The notes below the pieces were generated by a model. It saw nothing but the letters and a program-made list of their open reading frames with translations. It was not told the origin of the DNA and did no database searches. From contig CAKTEM010000006.1 in NCBI GenBank assembly GCA_934548045.1, positions 62,001 through 126,000 on the forward strand: a stretch of 64,000 nt of DNA, in the 5' to 3' direction. Every line of letters begins with the position of its first letter. The first letter of the stretch is position 1. Of this stretch, positions 54,923 to 63,897 are shown in pieces. Position numbers and translations under genes: made by a program. This stretch comes from an uncultured Faecalibacterium sp. Lineage in GTDB: Bacteria > Bacillota > Clostridia > Oscillospirales > Ruminococcaceae.

Positions 54923-55822
54923 ATGGAACAACTCAAACAACAGCTGGCGCAGGCAGGCATCCTGTACCGGGAAAACGAACCGCTCAGCGCGCACTGCACC
55001 TTTAAAATCGGCGGCCCGGCGGATGTTTTTATCCTGCCCGAGACGGAAACCCAGCTTCTGGATGCAATCCGGCTCGTCAAATCAGCTGGTATCAAATATT
55101 ATCTGCTCGGCAACGGCAGCAATATTCTCTTTGAGGATGCTGGCTACCGTGGTGCAGTCATTGATATCTCTGCCCTGAACGACGGCATCGAGCAGGAAGA
55201 AGACCTCATCCGCGCCAGTGCAGGCGCGCGGCTTTCGGCCCTCTGCGGCGAAGCACTCCGCGCCGAGCTGACCGGTCTGGAATTCGCGTATGGTATCCCG
55301 GGAACACTGGGCGGTGCCATCTATATGAACGCCGGAGCCTATGGCGGCGAGATGAAAGACGTCCTGCATTGGGTGCAGTATCTGACACCGGACGGCGAGA
55401 TCGTCAAAGCGGACGCTTCTCAGCTGGATTTATCCTACCGCCACAGCATTTTTGAGGAGAACGGTGGTTGCATCCTGTCCGCTGAGCTGAAACTGCAAAA
55501 GGGCAATCCGGAAGAGATCCGTGCCAAGATGGACGACCTGCTCTTCCGCCGGAAGGACAAACAGCCGCTGGATAAGCCCAGCGCAGGCAGTACCTTCAAG
55601 CGTCCGGCCGGCGCATTTGCGGCGGCCCTTATAGACCAGTGCGGTCTGCGCGGCTATCGTCATGGAGGCGCGGCCATCAGCGAGAAGCACTGCGGCTTCG
55701 TCGTCAATCTCGGCGGTGCAACCTGTGCCGATGTCCTCGCACTCTGCGATGAGGTGCGTACCATCGTCCGGGAAAAGACCGGCTATGACCTCGAAAAGGA
55801 AATTCGAGTGGTAAAAGCATAA
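54923..55822 (+). CDS. murB: UDP-N-acetylenolpyruvoylglucosamine reductase
   Basis: 299 residues, type II-like MurB. FAD-binding region TFKIGGPADVFILPE, LGNGSNILF, AYGIPGTLGGAIYMNAGAYGGE, RKDKQPLDKPSAGSTFKRP with the catalytic Ser, and the C-terminal Glu region. It makes UDP-MurNAc for peptidoglycan. RBS AGAGGAAAC; 12 nt before rapZ. Confidence 0.96.
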   Translation: MEQLKQQLAQAGILYRENEPLSAHCTFKIGGPADVFILPETETQLLDAIRLVKSAGIKYYLLGNGSNILFEDAGYRGAVIDISALNDGIEQEEDLIRASAGARLSALCGEALRAELTGLEFAYGIPGTLGGAIYMNAGAYGGEMKDVLHWVQYLTPDGEIVKADASQLDLSYRHSIFEENGGCILSAELKLQKGNPEEIRAKMDDLLFRRKDKQPLDKPSAGSTFKRPAGAFAAALIDQCGLRGYRHGGAAISEKHCGFVVNLGGATCADVLALCDEVRTIVREKTGYDLEKEIRVVKA

Positions 55823-55834
55823 GAGGGGAATACT

Positions 55835-56701
55835 ATGGATCTTCTGATCGTCAGCGGACTTTCCGGCGCGGGAAAATCCGTCGCCATGAACGCGCTGGAA
55901 GATATCGGATTTTTCTGCATCGACAACATCCCGGCAGGGCTGCTGCCCAGCATCATGGCGTTTTCCAAGGCAGGCGACAACCAGCTGAAACGGGTCGCAC
56001 TGTCGATGGATGTCCGCGGCTGTCGTTCCAGCGAAGAGATCGAGCAGGCACTTGACCAACTCGACCAGCAGGGCGTGCAGTACGAGATCCTCTTTATGGA
56101 TGCTCCCGACGATGTGTTGATGCGCCGTTACAGCGAGACACGCCGTCGGCACCCCATCAGCATTGCGGAGGGCCTCTCGACCCGGGAAGCCTTCGCGAAG
56201 GAACGCCAGATCTTACAGCCGCTCAAGGAGCGCGCAAACTATACCATCAACACTGCTTTGCTCTCGACCGCCCAGAACAAAGAGCGCATCTGCGATTTGT
56301 TCCTGAAAAACGGCGGCGCGAAAAAGGCGATGCGGCTTACCATCATGTCGTTCGGCTTCAAGTTTGGCATCCCTCAGGAGGCCGATTTGGTGCTGGATGT
56401 CCGCTGCCTGCCCAATCCATTCTATGTGCCGGAGCTGAAGCATAAGACCGGCCTCGACCAGGAAGTGGTGGATTTCGTCATGAGCCACCCGGAGGCGCAA
56501 GAACTGCTGAAACGATATGACAGCTTTCTCGAGTATGCCCTGCCGCTCTACGTTAAAGAGGGCAAGAGCCAGCTGACGATCGCAGTCGGCTGCACCGGCG
56601 GCAAGCACCGCTCTATCACCTTTGCGCGGAAGATCGCGGAATACTGCGAGAGTCTGGGCTATACGCCCGGTGTTCAGCATCGGGATGCGGCCCGTAAATA
56701 A
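55835..56701 (+). CDS. rapZ: RNase adapter / nucleotide-binding protein RapZ (YvcJ)
   Basis: 288 residues. Walker A GLSGAGKS (about 9-16), CIDNIPAGLLP, ETRRRHPIS, FGFKFGIPQEADLVLDVRCLPNP split by loops, and the C-terminal GCTGGKHRSI. In Gram-negatives it directs sRNA cleavage; in Firmicutes YvcJ binds and hydrolyses nucleotides. Sits in the conserved rapZ-whiA block (yvcK is not present here). Confidence 0.95.
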   Translation: MDLLIVSGLSGAGKSVAMNALEDIGFFCIDNIPAGLLPSIMAFSKAGDNQLKRVALSMDVRGCRSSEEIEQALDQLDQQGVQYEILFMDAPDDVLMRRYSETRRRHPISIAEGLSTREAFAKERQILQPLKERANYTINTALLSTAQNKERICDLFLKNGGAKKAMRLTIMSFGFKFGIPQEADLVLDVRCLPNPFYVPELKHKTGLDQEVVDFVMSHPEAQELLKRYDSFLEYALPLYVKEGKSQLTIAVGCTGGKHRSITFARKIAEYCESLGYTPGVQHRDAARK

Positions 56702-56725
56702 ACCAGAAAAGAAAAGGAACCAAGC

Positions 56726-57670
56726 ATGAGTTTTGCATCCCATGCACGGGAAGAGATCGCACAGCGCAGCCTGCAAAAAGACTGCTGTGTCCGTGCGGCG
56801 GCTTACGGCGTGGCGTGTTTTGCCAAATACTTCGACGCCCGAGGCCTCGTGCTTCAAACCGAGCAGGCCTCCATCGCGCATCTGGCCGAAGAGCTGTTTG
56901 CGCGGTGCGGTGTGCAGGGCGAGGTGGTCGAAAAGCCCCGTCCGACCGGCGTGGTCTATGAGTTCGGCATCCGTGCGCCGGAGCAGGTGGCACGGATGCA
57001 CGAGCTGTTCGGCACCACCGGCACCGAGACCAGCCTGCAGATCGACCCCAAATTGATCCGCTGTCAGACCTGCGTCAGTGCGTACATTGGCGCAGCATTT
57101 TTGTGCAGCGGCACCATGACCGACCCCCAGAAAGAATACAACCTCGAATTCCTCACCAGCCGGACGAACCTTGCCAAAGATTTCGAGGCTCTGCTGGCGG
57201 AACACGAGTTTGCGCCGCACCGCACCCGGCGGAACGGCGTCAATCTGATTTACGTCAAAAACAGCGCGAACATCGAGAAAATTTTAGCGTTCATGGGCGC
57301 ACCGGAAGCCTCTGCAAAAATGAGCGAGCAGAAGGCTGTCAAGCAGGTGCGCAACCACATCAACCGCCAGATCAACTGCGACACGGCCAACCTCAGCAAG
57401 ACAGCCCACGCCAACGCCCAGACTCTGAAAGCCATCCGCTATTTACAGGAGCATGACGCATTGGAGACTCTGCCCGAGGTCTTGCAGGCGGCAGCCGCCA
57501 AGCGAATGGAGAACCCGGATTTGTCCCTGACGGCTCTCTGCGCCTGCTTTGAGCCGCCGGTCAGCAAGTCGGGCCTGTCGCACCGGATGAAAAAACTGGA
57601 ATCTCTGGCTGAGGCCCTGCGTCAGCGGCTGGAACAGGAGAAAGGAGAGGACAACTCTTGGACGAAGTAA
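56726..57670 (+). CDS. whiA: WhiA, sporulation/division-linked DNA-binding protein
   Basis: 314 residues. N-terminal LAGLIDADG-homing-endonuclease-like fold without catalytic residues (ARCGVQGEVVEKP; FLCSGTMTDPQKEYNLEF), and a C-terminal helix-turn-helix (SLTALCACFEPPVSKSGLSHRMKKL). It acts in division and chromosome segregation in Bacillus and in sporulation in actinomycetes. Overlaps dnaE by 13 nt. Confidence 0.95.
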   Translation: MSFASHAREEIAQRSLQKDCCVRAAAYGVACFAKYFDARGLVLQTEQASIAHLAEELFARCGVQGEVVEKPRPTGVVYEFGIRAPEQVARMHELFGTTGTETSLQIDPKLIRCQTCVSAYIGAAFLCSGTMTDPQKEYNLEFLTSRTNLAKDFEALLAEHEFAPHRTRRNGVNLIYVKNSANIEKILAFMGAPEASAKMSEQKAVKQVRNHINRQINCDTANLSKTAHANAQTLKAIRYLQEHDALETLPEVLQAAAAKRMENPDLSLTALCACFEPPVSKSGLSHRMKKLESLAEALRQRLEQEKGEDNSWTK

Positions 57671-60600
57671 GCGAAAACAACAAATTGGGCCGGGATTTTG
57701 TCCATCTTCATATCCATACCGAGTACAGCCTGCTGGACGGTGCCTGCCGCATCGACCAGCTGATGGACCGGGTCAAGGAGTGCGGCCAGACGGCCATCGC
57801 CTGCACCGACCACGGCGTCATGTACGGCTGTGTCCAGTTTTACAAGGCTGCGAAAAAGGCCGGCATCAAGCCCATCATCGGCTGTGAGGTCTATGTCGCG
57901 ACCCGAACGCGCTTCGATAAAGTCAATAAAATCGACGGCAACAACCATCTGATTTTGCTCTGCAAAAATGAGACGGGTTACAAAAACCTCATCAAGATGG
58001 TCTCCGCCGGTTTCGTCGAGGGCTTTTACTCTAAGCCCCGTATCGACAAACAGCTCCTCGAGCAGTACCACGAAGGGCTGATTTGTCTCTCCGCCTGCCT
58101 TGCCGGTGAAGTTCCGCAGGCCATCCTCGCAGGCGACTACGAGCGCGCCAAGGCAGCGGCTCTCTGGTATCGGGATCTGTTCGGGGAAGGAAACTACTAT
58201 ATCGAGCTTCAGGACCACGGCCTTGAGGAAGATAACATCGTTCTGCCCCAGCTCATCAAGCTGGCACGGGAAACGGGCATCCCGATGGCCGCGACCAACG
58301 ACTCCCACTACCTCCGGAAAGAGGACTCCAAAATGCAGAGCATCCTTCTCTGCATCCAGACCGGCAAGACCATTCAGGACGCCGACCGGATGGAGTTCCA
58401 GACCGACGAGTTCTATGTCAAGACCACCGATGAGATGTACGACCTCTTCTCGATGGTGCCGGAAGCCTGCGAAAACACCCGGAAAATTGCCGACCAGTGC
58501 AACTTTGATTTCGAGTTCGGCCATACCAAGATACCTTATTATAAGGCACCTGACGGGATGGACAATCAGGAGTATTTCGAGAAGCTCTGCTGGGAAGGTC
58601 TGGAACGCCGCTATGGGCCGAATGTGCCGCAGGCCAACAAAGACCGCTTGAGCTACGAGATCGGTGTCGTCAAGTCGATGGGCTACACGAACTACTACCT
58701 CATCGTCTTCGACTATATCAACTACGCCAAGAGTCAGGGCATCCCGGTCGGCCCGGGCCGTGGCTCCGGCGCAGGCAGCATCGCGGCCTACTGTGTCGGC
58801 ATCACCGATATCGACCCCATCCGCTACAACCTGATTTTCGAGCGTTTCCTCAACCCGGAACGTGTCAGTATGCCCGATTTCGACGTTGACTTCTGCTACG
58901 AACGCCGTCAGGAAGTCATCGACTACGTCAACCGGAAATACGGAGCCGACCATGTGGCCCAGATCGTCACTTTCGGTACGATGGCCGCGCGCAACGCTAT
59001 CCGGGATGTCGGCCGTGTCATGGGCATCCCGTATCAGAATGTCGATGTCGTGGCAAAACAGGTTCCGATGGAGCTGAAAATGACCCTGAAACGGGCATTG
59101 GAAGTCTCGCCGGAACTCAAACGGATGTACGACACCGACCCACAGGTCACGGAACTCATCGACACCGCGTTAAAGGTCGAAGGTATGCCCCGTCATGCTT
59201 CGACCCATGCGGCCGGCGTCGTTATCACGCCCGAGCCGACGGATTATTATCTGCCGCTGGCGACCAATGACGGCCTGCCGGTCACCCAGTTCAACATGAC
59301 CGAGATCGAAGAACTTGGCCTGTTGAAGATGGACTTCCTCGGCCTGCGCACTTTGACCGTTATCCGGGATGCGGAAGTCGCCGCCCAGAAAAAAGACCCG
59401 GACTTCTCCATCCAGAAGCTCAACTACGACGACCCCGAGACCTATAAAATGCTGGGGCAGGGCGAGACGGAGGGCGTCTTCCAGCTCGAATCCTCGGGCA
59501 TGAAACAGGTCCTCATGGGCTTACAGCCGCAGAACCTTGAAGATGTCATCGCTCTGATCAGCCTGTACCGTCCCGGCCCGATGGATTCCATCCCGACCTA
59601 CCTGCGCAACCGGCACGAACCGGATAAGATCAGCTATAAGACGCCCCAGCTGGCACACATTCTGGATGTCACCAACGGCTGTATCGTCTATCAGGAGCAG
59701 GTCATGCAGATCTTCCGGGAGCTGGCAGGCTTCTCGTTCGGACAGGCAGACAATGTCCGCCGTGCCATGAGCAAGAAGAAGCACGCCGTCATGGAAGCCG
59801 AGCGTGAGCATTTTGTGCATGGCTGCACCGAGCCGGGCCATGAGTGTCCGGGTTGTGTGGCGAACGGCATCTCCGAAAAGGTAGCAAATGAAATTTACGA
59901 CGAGATGTCCAGTTTCGCGTCCTACGCTTTCAACAAGAGCCATGCGGCCTGCTATGCCTATGTCGCATTTCAGACCGCTTACCTCAAGTGTCACTATCCC
60001 AGCGAGTTCATGGCCGCTCTGATGACGAGCGTGCTGGACAATACCGATAAGGTCATTGAGTACTCCGGAGAGTGCGCCCGTCTCGGCATCAAAGTGCTTC
60101 CGCCGGATATCAATATCTCGACCGGAAGCTTTACCGCAGACGGCAACGGGCAGATCCGTTTCGGCCTGAACGCCGTCAAAAATGTTGGCCGCAACCTCAT
60201 CGAGCAGGTGGTCGAGGAGCGAAAAGATCATCCTTACACCAGCCTCTATGACTTCTGCAAGCGGATGCGCGGCAACGAGCTGAACCGCCGGGCCGTCGAG
60301 TGCCTTATCAAGGCCGGTGCATTCGATGGCTTTGGCTACAACCGCCACAGCCTTGTCGAGGCCGTGGATGGCATCATCAAGAGCGTCGAAAGCGATGCCC
60401 GGCGGAACTTGGAAGGTCAGCTCGACCTCTTCTCTGTCATGATGGGCGGTGACAGTGCGGAGGAATCTTCGGACAACTACGAGATCAAGCAGTTCCCGGA
60501 GTACACCCACACCGAGCTGCTCCAGCAGGAGAAAGAGGTCAGCGGCCTGTACCTGTCCGGCCATCCGCTGGATGCCTACCGGGAACAGTCGGCGACGTTC

Positions 60601-61176
60601 GCTTCCCACACCATCAAGGCCCTGACCGGTGAGGACGCTCATGTGGCGGACAACACCCATGTCTGCATCGTCTGCACCATCGTCAAGAACCGGCTGATGA
60701 CAACAAAATCCAATACCATGATGGCCTTTACCAGCGTCGAAGACCTGACCGGCACGATGGAGGTCATCGTCTTCCCGAGGGTGCTGGACACCTTCCGGGA
60801 TGCCCTGAAAGAAAACGCTGTCGTCGTCATCGAGGGCCGCCTTTCGGTGCGCGAGGACGAACCGGCCAAGCTGATGGCGGAAAGCATTTCGCCCATCGAA
60901 GGCTACGACCCCAAGCGTCCGCAGGCCAACCGCCCGAACCTGATGCGCGATGCAGCCAAGCGGCTTTATATCCGCCTTCCGTCTCGCACCTGTCCGCAGT
61001 ACGCGAAGGTCATCAACCTTCTGGAGATCTTCGATGGCGACATGCCGGTCATCTTCTACCTTGAAGACAGCAAGCAGAAACTGGCCGCACCGCGCCGTCT
61101 GTACACCTCCGGACATCCGCTGTTCTTTCAGGAACTGCAAAGACTGGTCGGTGAACAGAATGTTGCAACAAAATGA
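57658..61176 (+). CDS. dnaE: DNA polymerase III alpha subunit (DnaE type)
   Basis: 1172 residues. PHP domain starts with HLHIHTEYSLLDGAC (about 15-28). Polymerase palm holds PDFDVDFCYERR (about 405) with the catalytic Asp pair and GPGRGSGAGS upstream. The tandem helix-hairpin-helix segment (NRRAVECLIKAGAFD) and an OB domain (VCTIVKNRLMTTKSNTMMAFTSVED) complete it. The start is TTG 57658 inside whiA, with AAAGGAG upstream. In low-GC Gram-positives DnaE works alongside PolC, which is not in this window. Confidence 0.97.
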   Translation: MDEVSENNKLGRDFVHLHIHTEYSLLDGACRIDQLMDRVKECGQTAIACTDHGVMYGCVQFYKAAKKAGIKPIIGCEVYVATRTRFDKVNKIDGNNHLILLCKNETGYKNLIKMVSAGFVEGFYSKPRIDKQLLEQYHEGLICLSACLAGEVPQAILAGDYERAKAAALWYRDLFGEGNYYIELQDHGLEEDNIVLPQLIKLARETGIPMAATNDSHYLRKEDSKMQSILLCIQTGKTIQDADRMEFQTDEFYVKTTDEMYDLFSMVPEACENTRKIADQCNFDFEFGHTKIPYYKAPDGMDNQEYFEKLCWEGLERRYGPNVPQANKDRLSYEIGVVKSMGYTNYYLIVFDYINYAKSQGIPVGPGRGSGAGSIAAYCVGITDIDPIRYNLIFERFLNPERVSMPDFDVDFCYERRQEVIDYVNRKYGADHVAQIVTFGTMAARNAIRDVGRVMGIPYQNVDVVAKQVPMELKMTLKRALEVSPELKRMYDTDPQVTELIDTALKVEGMPRHASTHAAGVVITPEPTDYYLPLATNDGLPVTQFNMTEIEELGLLKMDFLGLRTLTVIRDAEVAAQKKDPDFSIQKLNYDDPETYKMLGQGETEGVFQLESSGMKQVLMGLQPQNLEDVIALISLYRPGPMDSIPTYLRNRHEPDKISYKTPQLAHILDVTNGCIVYQEQVMQIFRELAGFSFGQADNVRRAMSKKKHAVMEAEREHFVHGCTEPGHECPGCVANGISEKVANEIYDEMSSFASYAFNKSHAACYAYVAFQTAYLKCHYPSEFMAALMTSVLDNTDKVIEYSGECARLGIKVLPPDINISTGSFTADGNGQIRFGLNAVKNVGRNLIEQVVEERKDHPYTSLYDFCKRMRGNELNRRAVECLIKAGAFDGFGYNRHSLVEAVDGIIKSVESDARRNLEGQLDLFSVMMGGDSAEESSDNYEIKQFPEYTHTELLQQEKEVSGLYLSGHPLDAYREQSATFASHTIKALTGEDAHVADNTHVCIVCTIVKNRLMTTKSNTMMAFTSVEDLTGTMEVIVFPRVLDTFRDALKENAVVVIEGRLSVREDEPAKLMAESISPIEGYDPKRPQANRPNLMRDAAKRLYIRLPSRTCPQYAKVINLLEIFDGDMPVIFYLEDSKQKLAAPRRLYTSGHPLFFQELQRLVGEQNVATK

Positions 61177-61210
61177 CATTTCTGTGAGCGAATCAAACCA
61201 GATAAGGTAT

Positions 61211-61239
61211 TTTCAAAAAGTGGAAGTTATGCTATAATT
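61211..61239 (+). promoter_or_regulatory. pfkA promoter
   Basis: TTTCAA (61211-61216), 17-nt spacer, TATAAT (61234-61239) with an extended TG one base upstream. Confidence 0.72.
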
Positions 61240-61253
61240 GTTAAAGGCAAGTC

Positions 61254-61334
61254 AAAGTCTTTATGAGCAAAACACGGGGCGGCATCAAGGAGAAGGGGAT
61301 ACCGTTCCAGTGGGTAAATGAAGAAATAATTGGA
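61254..61334 (+). promoter_or_regulatory. pfkA leader with blocks shared with the aminotransferase leader
   Basis: AAAGTCT (61254), GCAAAACA (61267) and CAGTGGGTAA (61308-61317), then a purine-rich GAAG..AA..ATAA run into GGAG. The last block ends 30 nt before ATG 61348, almost the same distance as in the other leader. Function unknown. Confidence 0.4.
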
Positions 61335-61347
61335 GGGAATCTCTCGT

Positions 61348-62322
61348 ATGGAAAAGCAAATCAAAACGATTGGCGTTCTGACCAGTGGTGGTGACGCTCC
61401 CGGCATGAACGCAGCAGTTCGCGCCGTTGTCCGTACCGGCTTGCACAAGGGTTTTCGGATGATCGGTATTCAGCGCGGCTATAACGGCCTGCTGAACGGT
61501 GAATGTTTTGAAATGAATCTGCGCAGCGTCTCGAACATCATTCAGGCCGGCGGTACCATTCTGTATACCGCACGCTGCTTGGAGTTCAAGACCAAGGAAG
61601 GCCAGGATAAGGGCGCGGAGAAGTGCCGTGAACTTGGCATCGATGCACTGGTCGTCATCGGCGGCGACGGCTCCTACCGTGGCGCGCGCGAGCTGGCACA
61701 CCGCGGCATCCCGATGATCGGCCTGCCCGGCACCATCGACAATGATATTGCCTGCACCGATTACACCATCGGCTACGATACCGCAATGAACACCGCTCTG
61801 GAAATGATCGACAAACTGCGCGACACCACCCAGAGCCACGACCGTTGCAGCGTCGTCGAGGTCATGGGCCGCAACGCCGGTTACATTGCCCTGAACGTCG
61901 CGATCGCATCCGGTGCAATGGCTGTTCTGCTGCCCGAGAAGGAATTCGACATGCAGCATGACATCCTCGATAAGATCGTCGAGACTCAGCGCACCGGCAA
62001 GCGTCACTTCATCGTTATCGTCGCTGAGGGCATCGGCCATTCTCAGGAGATCGCAAACGAGATTCAGGCTCGCACCGGCATCGACACCCGTGCTACCATT
62101 CTGGGCCACGTCCAGCGCGGTGGTTCTCCCACTCTGCGCGACCGCGTGAACGCTTCTGCAATGGGATATCACGCTGTCTGCCTGCTCGAGCAGGGCAAGT
62201 ATAACCGCATCGTCGGTCTCAAGGGCGAAGAGCTGGTCGACTATCCTGTCGATGAAGCCCTCGAGATGCACAAGGAGATCGACCCGGTTCTGGTCGATGT
62301 GTGCAACACGATTTCGATCTAA
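61348..62322 (+). CDS. pfkA: ATP-dependent 6-phosphofructokinase
   Basis: 324 residues, bacterial PfkA. GVLTSGGDAPGMNAAVR, the ATP site GGDGSYRGA (Gly after GGD indicates ATP rather than pyrophosphate), the catalytic TIDND (Asp), VEVMGRNAG, EGIGHS and GHVQRGGSPT. It commits glucose to glycolysis. ATG 61348 follows TTGGAGGG; the in-frame TTG 61330 is part of the RBS region. No terminator is evident downstream, where AT-rich element DNA begins. Confidence 0.97.
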   Translation: MEKQIKTIGVLTSGGDAPGMNAAVRAVVRTGLHKGFRMIGIQRGYNGLLNGECFEMNLRSVSNIIQAGGTILYTARCLEFKTKEGQDKGAEKCRELGIDALVVIGGDGSYRGARELAHRGIPMIGLPGTIDNDIACTDYTIGYDTAMNTALEMIDKLRDTTQSHDRCSVVEVMGRNAGYIALNVAIASGAMAVLLPEKEFDMQHDILDKIVETQRTGKRHFIVIVAEGIGHSQEIANEIQARTGIDTRATILGHVQRGGSPTLRDRVNASAMGYHAVCLLEQGKYNRIVGLKGEELVDYPVDEALEMHKEIDPVLVDVCNTISI

Positions 62323-62443
62323 TTTTTGAACTCAAATAAACGTAGATGCGATAAAACGAACTTGGAAAGACTGGCTAAAATCGAGGAAAAATCGACGGAT
62401 TCCTACACATTTCCTCCAAGCCGCGCAGGTGAAAAAGATGTGA

Positions 62444-63670
62444 TTATGGGATTTTCATGATTTCATTTTTGAGCCAATCCACGCTACGTTCCGTATAAAT
62501 ACGCTCGGTCAAATCGTCAATATGATGCCCGACGATCCGCTTGATGGCGTATTCGTCAAGGTTTGCCTTTTTTGCCATTGTAACAAAAGTCTTGCGTCCA
62601 TCATGTCCTTTATGTGCTGGATTCAGCGATAAAAGAGGGATGACTTCCTCCGTAAGCTGAGTTTGAAAAGAAGCATAGCGCATTTTTGCGATTTCACCTT
62701 TGTGTACTTTTTTACGTCTTGTGAAAAATAAGTAGGGGGAGTTCGCAGCGAGTGCTTTGTCGTAACGGGCTTTTACCAAATTAAAAATTCGGGGATGAAT
62801 CGGCACAGTTCGGTTTATCCCTGCTTTTGTTTTTAGTCCTCCGATCATGACTCCTTGCTCCAGGTCTATGTTCTCCATTTTCAAGTCGCACATCTCGCCC
62901 GGACGCCAACCGGAGTAGCATTGAATCAAAATCATGTCGATGATTGGATGCTTATCGAGATTATCCCAGAGTGTGTTTAGCTCTTCTTCGATATAAGCGA
63001 TGTGGCAGTTTGGCTTACGGACATACCCGGTATCAACGGTAAACAGTCGGGCATAGTTTTTATCGACGATTTCATGGGCAACGGCGTAATCGAAGAGAAG
63101 GTTATAGAGCGTTTTCATGGACTCTTTAGCGGTGTTCTGTGGTGTCTGGGTTTTTCCAGCATAGACGATGGTGCCATGCTCGATGCAGTTGACCATATCG
63201 GAAATACGAACATTGCGGACCAGCATGGAATGAATGGCAGAAGAATATGCCCAGGCTGTTCTATAACGGGCGAGTGTCGATGGGTCGACCTTGGATTTCC
63301 GGGTGACGACCCACACATCGTAGAGGTCCTGCATCGTCATATTGTTAGACAGGTCAAAGGGGTTCGCATGATATTTCATGAGAGCCTGATAAGCATCATT
63401 GTACGTTTCAAAATAGGCAACTGGACTTAGCGGTTTACAAATCGGACGGCCCTCGTTTGATACACCGACGGAGATCATTGCTCGAAATGGTTTACGAAGA
63501 TTCTGATTTTTGATTTCTGAAATTTGTCCGAATCCATTTGGGAGACGCCGGTGCTTATGTTTAGGCTTGTGAGTTGAAACTGTAGTGGATTGAAGAGGGT
63601 ATCCGCAGTGTGGGCAGGCGACCGCCTTATCGCTTACTTGCAGATTACATTCGGGGCAGGTTGTGAGCAT
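62444..63670 (-). CDS. Tyrosine integrase with N-terminal zinc ribbon
   Basis: 408 residues. An N-terminal zinc ribbon (C5, C8, C19, C22; CPEC...CPHCGYP) is followed by a basic stretch, an arm-binding/SAM-like core-binding domain (about 105-205) and the catalytic domain. The catalytic domain has Arg256 in SGWRPGE, HDGRKTF (His/Arg), GHHIDD and the nucleophile Tyr392 in RIYTERS. All catalytic residues are visible, so it is probably active. RBS AAGGA, ATG 63670. It should insert and, with an excisionase, remove the element. Confidence 0.9.
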   Translation of the reverse strand: MLTTCPECNLQVSDKAVACPHCGYPLQSTTVSTHKPKHKHRRLPNGFGQISEIKNQNLRKPFRAMISVGVSNEGRPICKPLSPVAYFETYNDAYQALMKYHANPFDLSNNMTMQDLYDVWVVTRKSKVDPSTLARYRTAWAYSSAIHSMLVRNVRISDMVNCIEHGTIVYAGKTQTPQNTAKESMKTLYNLLFDYAVAHEIVDKNYARLFTVDTGYVRKPNCHIAYIEEELNTLWDNLDKHPIIDMILIQCYSGWRPGEMCDLKMENIDLEQGVMIGGLKTKAGINRTVPIHPRIFNLVKARYDKALAANSPYLFFTRRKKVHKGEIAKMRYASFQTQLTEEVIPLLSLNPAHKGHDGRKTFVTMAKKANLDEYAIKRIVGHHIDDLTERIYTERSVDWLKNEIMKIP

Positions 63671-63705
63671 TTCATTAAAGTCCTTTCATAAATAATAACA
63701 AATCC

Positions 63706-63737
63706 AAAAGCTCGGCTTCGTCCGGGCTTTTATTTTT
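63706..63737. terminator. Hairpin upstream of the integrase
   Basis: AAAAGCTCGG/CCGGGCTTTT stem (one G-U on either strand) followed by ATTTTT on the plus strand and TTTTGGATTTG on the minus strand. On minus it lies in the integrase leader, so it could attenuate integrase; on plus it would stop transcription entering the element. Confidence 0.5.
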
Positions 63738-63897
63738 GCCATAATCCTAGATTAAACGAGATTTTTCACTTTTGTCAATAAAAAGTTGAAAATAAAGATA
63801 AAAGCATGACGCAGACGACCATTTTTTCCAGTAATATCCTTTCATAACCAAGACGTGGTAAAAAGCTCTTGAGTGAATTTAAAAGGAGTTGGATGAA

